Shown here: piece by piece, positions 9,448-18,746 of the stretch | How positions within the stretch are numbered: the first letter of the stretch is position 1 | Layout: every line of letters begins with the position of its first letter | DNA from: Hyaloraphidium curvatum | Lineage: Eukaryota > Monoblepharomycota > Hyaloraphidiomycetes > Hyaloraphidiales > Hyaloraphidiaceae | Assembly: GCA_025558095.1 (NCBI GenBank) | Contig: JAIVFI010000028.1 | Coordinates: 62,001 to 126,000, forward strand | Length of the DNA stretch: 64,000 nt | Reading direction: 5' to 3' | Translations under genes and position numbers: made by a program | Notes under the pieces: generated by a model | What the model was told of the DNA's origin: nothing | Databases searched by the model: none | Seen by the model: only the letters and a program-made list of their open reading frames with translations

Positions 9448-11253
9448 ATGCCCCCGAAGAAATCCGGTGTTCCTAGAAAGTCCTGCGGGCCCTGCTTCGT
9501 GGATAAAAAACGATGTCTTCCCGGCACGGCCTCGGGGGCTGCGTGCCAACGCTGCGCGACGACCGGCCGGACCTGCGACTTTGCGGGCGCAGACGTGCTT
9601 CCGACACCAATCGCGCCGCCGACCGATGACATGACTCTTTTGGACTCTTCTTTGGACGTCGACGTCGGCACGATTTTATTCTCGGGACTTGCGGAGGCCG
9701 TGGAGTCATTCGTGGCGGGCGGCGCGCTTCCCATTCTCCATCCCACGACGCTCGCCGCACCGGGCCCGACGCTGCTGCTCGCTATTGCTGCTCTGGGCTC
9801 TTCCGATCTCGATGACGCGCGGACTTTCGCCGGGGCGGCCCTGACGAGCGTCCTGGCCGGTCTGCTGGACCCCCTCGAGACGGCACAGAGCGTGGTCCTG
9901 CTCCTCCATTACGCCATTTTCCGGACAATGTCGGCGGCCGTCCCACCGCTTCTGGTCACGGGACGTGCCGCCCTGGCTGCCCTGTGTTTGGACGCCTCGG
10001 GGAGCTTCTCACAGGAGATGCGGGAACCTGCCACGGTCGAGCAGTGGATCCGGGCCGAATCAGCATTGCGCTGCTGGTGCATGTTCAACGAGCTGGACAG
10101 CGGTGTGGCCTCCTACTTTGGCGACGCGGCCCTCTTCGATGCCGCCGTGTACCCCGTGCCTCTCCCGGCGCACGACAGCTATTTCCTCAGCCCGGACCCC
10201 CAATCGTCCTTCGACGCCCTCGTCGAAGCCGGAGCGTTCGGTCCGGGCCGCTTCGCCATCTTTTCGGCCAGCGCGGAGATGCACGCGCTGGAAGCCTGCA
10301 CCGCGGCCGTGCGGCAGATCGTCGGCGCCATCTTTGACCGGCGCGCGAGCTGCCTCGCCGCGTGCTCCGTCAAGGCGTTTGTCCGCAGTCTGCGCGCCAA
10401 GCTCCGCGGTTTCGCCAGCGATCACGGAGTATGTCCGTTGGCGATCGTCGGCAAGGAACGGGACGAGTGCACGCCGGACGAGGCCACCTATTGCGACGCG
10501 CTGGACGCTCTATACGACCTCGTTGGCGTCCTGTTGGATTCCATGCCTGAAGGTGTTGGGGTACCCCTGGCCGCTGGGGAGCCGCTCCCGCTCCTGTCGG
10601 ACCCTAGCTTCCCCGACCGCACGTGCGCGCGCATCGTTTTCATCGTGGTGTTCAATGTCCTGGCTACCTGCTTCGAAGCCGCCGCCGACCCGCGGGAGGG
10701 CTCCTCATCCTTGCCCTCGGTCGACGCCCTGTTCGGCTCCCCCGCCTTCCTCCGCATCCTGGACCGCGTGCAGACCATGTGCGACCTCCTCGAGCACCTC
10801 GACGACGCCGACCTCCCGCAGCTGCACCCGACGGTCATCGTCCACATGATGCGGGTTGGCATGTTCTCCGTCGTTCTGTTCCGCGTCGTGCGGGACGACC
10901 CGGCTTCGGGCTGGGCCGCGGACAGACTGCGCAGGAACGTGGAGGACATCGCGCGCGCACTGACGGCCATGGGGAACGGCAGCGCGCCCGCCGCGGCCAA
11001 GGTCGCGGCCGATTTCGCACGGGCCGCGAGGGCCGCGGGGGCGCTGGACGAGGGGTATGTCTCGCCGGAGGTGACGGATGCGGAGCTCGGGGAGGTACAC
11101 GTCGAGTTTGCCAAGCTGGGGATCGCGGAGCGCGAGTCGCCCGTGGCCGCGCTGTCGGAAGCGATGATCCAGCTCGACCGGGGAGTGTCGACTTGGCTGC
11201 CGTCGCTGGAGGATTGGACGCGGAGGCCGATTTCGGGCCAATTGATTCCGTAG
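9448..11253 (+). CDS. Zn2Cys6 transcription factor, probable cluster regulator
   Basis: 601 residues from ATG at 9448, intronless. An in-frame ATG at 9373 is possible, but 9448 puts the finger at the N-terminus as usual. The finger is SCGPCFVDKKRC then CQRCATTGRTC, spacing C-x2-C-x6-C-x9-C-x2-C-x6-C. The remainder is a helical, Ala/Leu-rich region like the fungal middle-homology domain, without further motifs. It sits between the monooxygenases and the hydrolase/transporter pair, the normal place for a pathway regulator. CCG/CGG-containing motifs in both divergent promoters are candidate targets. Confidence 0.85.
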   Translation: MPPKKSGVPRKSCGPCFVDKKRCLPGTASGAACQRCATTGRTCDFAGADVLPTPIAPPTDDMTLLDSSLDVDVGTILFSGLAEAVESFVAGGALPILHPTTLAAPGPTLLLAIAALGSSDLDDARTFAGAALTSVLAGLLDPLETAQSVVLLLHYAIFRTMSAAVPPLLVTGRAALAALCLDASGSFSQEMREPATVEQWIRAESALRCWCMFNELDSGVASYFGDAALFDAAVYPVPLPAHDSYFLSPDPQSSFDALVEAGAFGPGRFAIFSASAEMHALEACTAAVRQIVGAIFDRRASCLAACSVKAFVRSLRAKLRGFASDHGVCPLAIVGKERDECTPDEATYCDALDALYDLVGVLLDSMPEGVGVPLAAGEPLPLLSDPSFPDRTCARIVFIVVFNVLATCFEAAADPREGSSSLPSVDALFGSPAFLRILDRVQTMCDLLEHLDDADLPQLHPTVIVHMMRVGMFSVVLFRVVRDDPASGWAADRLRRNVEDIARALTAMGNGSAPAAAKVAADFARAARAAGALDEGYVSPEVTDAELGEVHVEFAKLGIAERESPVAALSEAMIQLDRGVSTWLPSLEDWTRRPISGQLIP

Positions 11254-11282
11254 GGGATGGTTGATTGGGCAATTAACCGCAT

Positions 11283-12043
11283 CTACTCCGCCTTGCCGAC
11301 CGTCAGCTCCACCTCGGCGATGCCCTCGACGCTACCCTCGATCTTGTCGCCAGGGAGCACCGCAGCGACGCCCTCCGGCGTTCCCGTGTAGATCAGGTCC
11401 CCGGCCTGCAGGTGGTAGAACTGGCTCAGGTCGGCGATGATCTCCGGGATGTCCCAGATGAGCTTCGCAACGTCCGAGGACTGCTTGGTCGCGCCGTTGA
11501 CGCTCAGCACGATCGCCCCCTTGGACACGATCTGCCCCTCCATCGGCACGATCTCGGAGCACACGCTCGAGTGCTCCACGTCCTTGCCCAGGTCCCACGG
11601 CCGGCCCTTGTCCCGGGCCTCCAGCTGCACGTCGCGTCGGGTCATGTCGAGCCCGGCGGCGTATCCATACACGATCTCGGCGGCCTTGTCGGCAAGAACG
11701 CGGAAGCCGGGCTTGCCGATGGCAACCACCAGCTCCATCTCGAAGTGGTAGTTCTTGGTCGAGGGAGGATAGGGCGTGGTGGCACCTGGAAGCGCGAATC
11801 AGTTGGAGTCCGAGCGCGACTGGTAGTAAGCACCGCACCGCTCAGGGTCAGCGTGTCAATGGACTTGGTGAAGTAGAACGGCCTCTCCACCGACTTGTCC
11901 ACCGGCCGGCCCATCTCCCGGGCGTGAGCATGGTAGTTGCGGCCCACGAAGAAGAGGCGGTTGACAGGGAACTTTCGCTGCTCGCCGCGAACGGGCAGCG
12001 ACCGGACGGGCGGAGGCTCGAACAGGTATTCCGAGGCGGTCAT
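11283..12043 (-). CDS. FPH1: Fumarylacetoacetate-hydrolase family protein, probable fumarylpyruvate hydrolase
   Basis: 235 residues in two exons, 11839..12043 and 11283..11785 (53-nt intron, donor GTGCGG, phase 1). Motifs are FVGRNYHAHAREMG near the start, FEMELVVAIGKPG with the metal-binding acidic residues, LTRRDVQ near DKGRPW, and GDLIYTGTPEGV near the end, all typical of FAHD1/fumarylpyruvate hydrolase. In the gentisate route it would split fumarylpyruvate into fumarate and pyruvate. It is divergent from the MFS transporter with 248 bp between starts. No maleylpyruvate isomerase is visible in this window. Acylpyruvase or oxaloacetate decarboxylase activity of FAHD1 type is the alternative. 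Confidence 0.83.
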
Positions 12044-12163
12044 CGTGAGCGTGGGCGGAACGTGCAGACAGTCTAGACGATGCGGCAGCAGCTAGTTTGC
12101 CTGCGGACCTTTTCTGTGATTCGGGGGACAGTTGCGGGGGCGAGGCCGCGTCTATCCCCCGAC

Positions 12164-12180
12164 TTGCCCCCCGAGGGCAA
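12164..12180 (+). promoter_or_regulatory. Cluster motif copy 3 inside an inverted repeat
   Basis: TTGCCC-N5-GGGCAA lies between the divergent hydrolase and transporter genes. Its first 11 bases equal copy 1 at 1010..1020. It is about 111 bp upstream of the transporter ATG and 120 bp upstream of the hydrolase ATG. It is a candidate operator for the cluster regulator. Confidence 0.45.
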
Positions 12181-12291
12181 ACTGCTCGACCTAGAAGAGC
12201 CGCGAGCCACGATGCCTCCCGCATTGCCTCCCGTCTTCATCGCCAGTCGCCCTCTCGGACGCTCTCCCCGACACCGACAACCACCGTCGCA

Positions 12292-14076
12292 ATGGCAGGC
12301 TGCCTTTGTGGGTGACGCCGAACGCGACGCCCGTCCCTTGGGACGCTGGCGTTGCGCGCGCTCAACGACCCGCCACTTACGCGTTTTTCTTCGCAGGGCC
12401 CGACAAGAACAAGAAGATCGATGTCGCTCAGGAGTCCTTCATCCCCGAGGGCGACTGGTCCGCGGAGGAGGAGCGCCGCATCGTCCGCAAGATGGACAAC
12501 CGCATCCTGCTCCCGTGCTTCATCATGATGTTCCTCGGCTACCTCGACCGCCAGAACATGGCCAACGCCAAGGTCCTGAACTCGGGCACCGACGAGTCCA
12601 TCGAGGCCTCGTGGAACCTCACCGGCGTGCAGTTCAACTGGGTCATCTCCATCTACGGCATCGGCCTGTTCCTCTGCGAGCCGTTCGGCAACTTCCTGCT
12701 CAAGAAGATGTCGGCGCCCAAGTGGTTCTCCCGCATCATGGTCACCTGGGGCGCGATCGTCATGTGCCAGGCCGTGGTGCACAACTTTGCCGGCGCGATG
12801 GCAACACGCTTCTTCCTCGGTGTCGCCGAGGCCGGTCTGCTCCCCGGCGTGCCCTATTACCTCTCGTTCTGGTGGGTTGCGGCCTCTCTACCTCCCGCGT
12901 TTCGACTGACCTCGGCTTGTCCTTCCAGGTACACGCAGCGCGAACGCGGCAAGCGCATGGGCGTCTCGTTCACCGGCCTCGGCGTCGCGGGCATGGTCGG
13001 CGGCTTCATCGCCATCGGCGTCTCCAACATGAACGGCCTCGGCGGCTTGTTCAGCTGGCAGTGGCTCTTTATCCTCGAGGGCATCCCGGCCATCATCTAC
13101 GGCGTCGTCCTCTTTTTCATCCTGCCCGGTTTCCCGCAAGACGCCAAGTTCCTCACCGACGCCGAGAAAGACATCGCCGTCCGCCGCCTGCCGCCCAATG
13201 CGCCTTCCGCTCTGGACAAGATCACCAAGGACGACATCCTCAAGGAGCTCGCAGACCCCGTCCTGTGGCTCTTCTTCTTCTTCCAGTTCTTGATCGCCAT
13301 TCCCAGTGGGTGTCTTTGCCGTCTGCAGCACCCGATCCGCCCTCACCTCCTCGATCTCGCAGTCGCTGGCTCCTCCGCCCTGCTTCCCTCGATCATTCAG
13401 GGTCTCGGCTTCAAGACCTCGGTCCAGGCCAACGGCATCGCCGCCCTCTCGCACGGCTGCAACACCATCGCCATCCTGATCAACAGCTGGCACTCGGACT
13501 GGACCAACGAGCGCATCAAGCACATCATCTTCACCATCGCCTTCTTCCCGCTCGTCGGCTCCCTCCCCCTCGCCATCACCGCCCTCAACCCCTCCGCCGT
13601 CCCCGCCGGCGTGCGCCTCCTCTTCGTCCTCCTCGCCGGCCTCACCACCTCGGCCTACCCCATCATCTGGGCCTACCGCGCCAACAGCTCCAAGGGCACC
13701 GGCCGGGCGACGGTCAACTCGGCCTTCACGCTCACCGCCTACGCCGGTGCCCTCGTCGTCGGGCCGTTCCTGTTCCCCAACAAGGACGCGCCCAACTACG
13801 TGCCCGGCATGTTTGCCTCGTACGGCTGCTACGCCATTTCGCTCCTTTGCTTCATCCGTGGGTCTTGGACGCCTTTGCGCGATGGACAGGCTCTGAACCA
13901 CCCTACCTCCAGCCATCCCCTACATCCTCCGCTACCAGGCCGCGAAGAACGTCGAGGACATGCAGATCATGGAGACCGGCCACCACGCGGCCATCGCGAT
14001 CCCGATCGGCAAGGTGGCCCCGGAAGTCGCGGCCGAGATCCCGGAGAAGGCGCCTGTCGCCGAGGAGAAGATCTAG
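12292..14076 (+). CDS. MFS anion:cation symporter (Dal5/TNA1-like), probable aromatic-acid permease
   Basis: 508 residues in five exons: 12292..12307, 12397..12871, 12929..13305, 13363..13857 and 13913..14076. Phases match at every junction (introns 89, 57, 57 and 55 nt, donors GTGGGT). After a cytosolic N-terminus come about 12 hydrophobic segments. The ACS hallmarks are present: MMFLGYLDRQNMANAK in TM1, ATRFFLGVAEAGLLPGV and LSFWYTQRERGKRMG between TM4 and TM5, and a GVSFTGLG TM. The family takes up allantoate, nicotinate and aromatic carboxylates. Its place next to the hydrolase supports uptake of the aromatic substrate. The 16-nt first exon is the weakest part; a different upstream start is possible. 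Confidence 0.82.
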
Positions 14077-14178
14077 ACGATAGAGAAGACTTGGAAAAAG
14101 CAGCGTTTGTAGGCTGCAATTGTGTATTGGCGATTTCGTTTCTGATTGCATGGATTGTCACGATCTTGGCGATCACAG

Positions 14179-17100
14179 CTAGTCCGCATCGTCCGCCGCA
14201 GCCATCATCCTGTCTGTCGACCTAATCTCCCCAATGAGGGCGAACGGGATGAGCTGCGTGGATGTCAGCCCGAGGGAGCCGAACTCGCTGATGACTTGGT
14301 CGCTGCGGATTGAATCTATGAGACGTCGATTCGGCGAAGCAGACAGGCGCATACACACCTCATGATGCTCAGCAGCCACTTGTAGTACGGCGACAGAGAC
14401 ACCTGCTTCTTCTTCTTGGATCCCTTGCCCTTGGCCCCCCGCACCTCGCTTCCCCGGTCGACGAACCGATCCACCAAGGACGAGAGGTTGGGCGTCGACG
14501 TGGGCTCGGGGGCCGGGTGCAGGTTCCCGTAGAGCGTCATGACCTTGCCGTAGTCGGACATGGTGCGCAGCCACTTGCGGTACGCCTTTCCGCGGTCCGC
14601 GACGGGTTCGGCGGCAGCGTCCCCGGCGCCTTGGTCCTCGGAGTCGAGGTCCTCGTCGTCGTCGTCGTAGTCGCTCTCGTACTCGTCGTCGTCGTCGTCC
14701 TCAATGATATCCTTGACGACGTTCTTCGCACCCGTGCCCTCGACGTTGTTGCTCTTCAGGCTCGCGTCGACGTCCTCGAACCGGTACGGGCCCTCGCGCA
14801 CGGCCTTGGCAGCCATGTGGTTGCGCAAGGCGACGGGGAGGTACAGCGGGTTCATGAGGCCGAGGCCACCGGCGGTGCTGAATGCGACGACTCAGCACGT
14901 GAAAGCAAACGGAACCCGGTCGGCGCGCTCACATGGGCCAGAGCATCCATCCTTCCGGGATCGCGGAGCCGTCGACGCCGAACCGCCTCTCGCACTCGGC
15001 GCGGATCCATTCGACGACGCTCTTGCCGTCGAAGAACTCCCCGTATGCCTTGTCGAGCGCTTCCAAACCCTGATCCAGGATGTACGATGAAGGATTCCAC
15101 GCAATCCCGAGCATCTTGGTCACGTCGCGGGCCACGATGGTGTTGTAGTAGTTGACCGCGGCCAGGAGCGAGCCCGAGCGGGCGAGAAGCCGCGCGCGCA
15201 GCTTGGAGAGGTGCGAGTCCAGCTGCGACCGGTCGGCCCGGAACTCGAGCGATGCGAGATCGAGAGTGAGGAAATTCCAGGTCACCGGCCCCTGAGGAAG
15301 CCCGTGTTCGCGAACCAGCGCCTCCGTATCGCCGGCGACCGCGGCGGAACCGCACTTGTTCGGGTTCTCCCGCAGCCCGAACCCGGCCAGGGATGCCTTC
15401 CAGGTCTTCCAGGCCAGGCCGGCGTTCTCGGGTGCGGGTGAGAAGAAGTGCACATCGTCCACGACCCGGCGCGAGAAGAGCTCGTGCCCGCCCCGGCAGG
15501 CCGTGCAGACGGCAACGTCGGTGCCGAAGAGGATGAGCTCCGAGGCGAGGCGGGAGAGGGAATGGGCGAGGGGGACTCCCCGTGCCATTTTTTGCAGCGA
15601 GATTGCACCGGAGCTGGGATCCGTGAACTTGACGGAAGGAGTGAGGAAGCGCCTGAAAAAGTCCAGCACGTGGGTGGGAAAACCGAAGAATTCGAGCACT
15701 TGGTGCCACCTTCGGCGTCAGGCGCGATCGAGAAGTTGCGTCGAAACCGAAATCCCTCACCGGAAAGGCACACGTCGACCTCGATCGACAGGTAGAAGTC
15801 GGCGACATCGCCCTTGACTAGTACGCCCTTGGCATCGCTGTCCGGGTTCTCCGCGGGCCCGTACTTGGCGAACCCGATCTCGGCCAGCATCCAGTGCAGC
15901 AGCGCCTGCTTCTTGCTCAGGTACTGGGGCGCCGAGCTCCCGCCGTAGCCCGTCGTGTGCTCCTGCATCTCCACGTTGTCGGGCAGGCTGGCGCAAAACA
16001 GAAAGCCGCCGAGGACGTTCCTCCCCTGCGCAACGGATTGGTACGGCGCCCAGCTGTTGGTCAGGTCAGGGTAGTTGTCCTTCTTGACCTTCTCCTCCAC
16101 CGCGCTCCAGAGCTTCTCCAACAGGCCCTTTGCCCGCACACCGAGCCGAGCCCCGACGATCTGGTGGTACAGCGCCGTCAGGGGATCAGGCGGCACGACG
16201 AACGGCCTGATCTTGAGCGCCTTGTTGACGTGCAGCTCCAGCTTCGGCGGCGCTTCGGGGTCCCAGTCCCAGGCTTCCACGCCCGCCAGCATGCGGATGG
16301 TGAGCACGGTCGCGTACTCGGTCGCCAGGTCCTCCGAGGCCTGGATCGCGCGCAGCTGGGCGCGGCCGGCGGGGCCGAGCAGGTTGTCGCGCAGCACCGC
16401 CGCGAGCGCGGAGCGCAGCTCGGCAGGGGAGACGGGCGCGTAGAGGCCGCCGTTATTGGTGGTCGGGCCCAGGGGGGAGCTGGAGGACGAGGGCGGGCGG
16501 GTGCAGAATGCGGCGACCTGCTTGCGAATGTCTTCGAGCTGGGATGCAAAGGGGGCGAAGATGGAGTCCAGGTGCGCCTTGACCCCAGGTGTCGGTGCCT
16601 CCGGTATCTTGAGCAACAGGCCGTGTACCTTGTCCCGCACGAACGCGTCCCGGTCCGCCATGACTGCCGGGTCCTCCATCATGAGCCAGTCGTCTGACTC
16701 CTCTTCGGCCTCGGAATCGTCGCCGCCGTTGGCCGACACCCATTCCTCGAGGACCTTGCCGAACAACCAGGCCATGTCGGCGCGCTTCAGGCTCTTGTCG
16801 ATGTCCTTCTCCAGCTTCGCCACCCACCCGGCGACGGTCGCCGGCGCCACCGTGGCCGGGAACTGCGTCGCCTGGTCGACGAATGACTTGAGGTTGGCAT
16901 GATCTGCATGAATCAATTAAGCTCCGAGACGCATGCCGAAACGGAGCGGCACGCGCACCTCCGACGGACAGCACCCCCGTCGACCCGGCCGCCCCGCCGC
17001 GCGCGGTCCCCGACGCGAACGCGGCATCGGCCGAGGTCAGGGCATCGGAGAGCACGCGCAGCTTCTCTGCCGGCGAATCTTTTTCCGAGGCTTCGGCGCG

Positions 17101-17220
17101 GGCGCGCTCGAAGTGGGAGCGGAGCGCCCCGCGCTGCCGCCCGAGCTCGGCGAGCTTGATCCGCGCGAGCGCGTGCAGCTGCCCCTGCGCGCCGCCCGCG
17201 GTTTTGTCCGCGTGCAGCAT
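14179..17220 (-). CDS. rvt: Cellular reverse transcriptase-related protein (rvt type)
   Basis: Five exons: 16959..17220, 15761..16903, 14933..15698, 14359..14877 and 14179..14302. All junctions are in phase, giving 937 residues. RT motif A is GDVADFYLSI (about 453) and motif C is VVDDVHFFSP (about 547) with both Asp residues. Next come LRENPNKCG, LPQGPVTWNFLTLD, a SQLDSHLSKLRARL helix and WPITAGGLGLMNP, the signature order I recall for single-copy fungal rvt genes. A long poorly conserved N-terminus and an acidic Asp/Glu stretch near 783-805 flank the core. There is no endonuclease, gag or zinc finger, and four spliceosomal introns are inconsistent with a transposon ORF. It is not related in sequence to the element at 1250..5796. 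Family assignment is from remembered motif patterns. Confidence 0.78.
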
Positions 17221-17814
17221 CGGACGGTGGGGAATTGAATGGTTGCAATCGACGGGAGTTGCTCGAAGCGGGCCCCGCGAGATGAGTCGGGGTCGATTTC
17301 CCGCTCTGGGTGGAAGATCCCCGTGCTGTGCAGGGTTTTGGCAGCGCTTGCACCCGTCGGAGTGGAGCGGGGAGCGCGGGTGCCCTCGCACTGCATTGAT
17401 CAAGACTGCAGGACACCGTTGGAAGCCTGCAATCCTTGTGAAGGTGGTGACGGAACCAAGGCCCACCACGTTGCTGCGAGAGAGTATACATGAGTAACGT
17501 CGGCGGGTCCGCCTGCCATGCTTCTTAACAGGTTGTGATCAAGAATCCAAGGATGAACATGAGCGCAGCAGATTGATCCGAACGAATTGCTAATGCTAGC
17601 TCTGGATCGCATCTACGTGTGTATAGCAGCCGGCCATCTCCCCGCTCACCCAATCGTTCAGACCCTAGCTAGGCTCTCTGAAGGACATCCAGAGGGAAAG
17701 AGCGGTCTGTATCGCAATGGCATGCTGGTGGATGGCCGAGAGGGTTCGATGGCGCGCGGAGCTGAGGCGACGGCATCTCTAATTACATCTATCCCCCCCC
17801 CGGCGCGTCTTCGG
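17221..17814. other. Intergenic region, nothing recognised
   Basis: 594 bp between the rvt start codon and the end of APS kinase. Reading frames are short and without family motifs. It probably holds the rvt promoter and the 3' end of the kinase transcript. Confidence 0.6.
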
Positions 17815-18569
17815 CTAGGAAGACAGCTTGGGCCACTTTCCGTTGGCCTCGAGCCAATCCACGACCTGCTTCACCGACTCCTCGACCGACTGCTGGTCCG
17901 TCCGCACGTGGATCTCGGGCTTTAGGGGCGGTTCGTCTGCCGACGGGGTCGCGGGTGAGCGGTCCCGCCGCGGAAACCCGGCAGAGGTGCTCACAGGGTG
18001 CGTCGGGGCTCACGCCGGTGAAGTTTTTGATCTCGCCGGCGAGGGCCTTCTTGTAGAGGCCCTTGGGGTCGCGGTCCTTGATCAGCGTCTCGATGGGGCA
18101 GTCCACGAACACCTGGCGGCGAAACGGCGGTCCGTGACCGCGGAGGAGGCGGGCAGGACATGCGGCGCCGCACCTCGACGAAATCGAGCCCCGCGTCCGA
18201 CACCAGCTTCCGCACATTGTCCCTGTCCTCCCGGTACGGGCTTATGAAGCTCGTGAGGGCCGCCACCCCCGCGTCCGCAAACAGCTTCGCGACCTCCCCG
18301 ATCCGGCGGATGTTCTCGGCCCTGTCCTCGGGCGAGAAGCCGAGGTTCTTGTTGAGCCCGAACCGGATGTTGTCCCCGTCCAGGCGGTACGCGTTCACCC
18401 CCAGGTGGAGCAGGTGCTGCTCCAGCGCCACAGCGAGCGTGGATTTGCCCGAGGCGGAGAGGCCGGTGAACCACACCACGAGGCCGCGCTGGCCGAGGAG
18501 GGCGAAGCGCTCGGCGTGGGTGACGGTGCCGGCGTGCCAGGTGATGTTGGTGCTCTTCGGCTCGGCCAT
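17815..18569 (-). CDS. MET14: Adenylylsulfate (APS) kinase
   Basis: 211 residues in three exons: 18174..18569, 17995..18112 and 17815..17936 (introns 61 and 58 nt, donors GTGCGG and GTGAGC). It phosphorylates APS to PAPS in sulfate assimilation. The P-loop is GLSASGKST, followed by [28 protein letters not shown] around the active-site Ser, and [20 protein letters not shown]. The C-terminus has [19 protein letters not shown], where the Tyr codon is rebuilt across intron 2, then [11 protein letters not shown]. Length and motifs match fungal Met14 over the full protein. It is divergent from the Snf2-RING gene (178 bp between starts). Confidence 0.96.
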
Positions 18570-18746
18570 TCCGCGGACAGTGGGAGGCAAGCCCGAAATG
18601 CGGGGTAGCGAGGTATGAATGAGGGATGAATGGGGGCAGAGAGCGCGAGAGAGAAGAGGATGGCGCGATGGTTGGGAGCGGCTTCTGTTGCGCACCGTGC
18701 GGAAGCGCCTCTGAGAGGCAGATCGCACTTCGCCCTCGCGTCGGAA

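Noticed and set aside
12080-14083. 667-residue alternative plus frame over the MFS gene
   Set aside because: Arg/His/Pro composition of an out-of-frame reading; the other frame shows TM segments and family motifs with phase-consistent introns.
14179-17220. The second RT as a degraded copy of the retrotransposon at 1250..5796
   Set aside because: No similarity in zinc finger, endonuclease or RT motif details; it has four spliceosomal introns and a different signature set.
17738-17765. GGTTCGAT resembling a tRNA T-loop
   Set aside because: The flanking bases do not pair as a T-stem and no anticodon or D-arm could be drawn.
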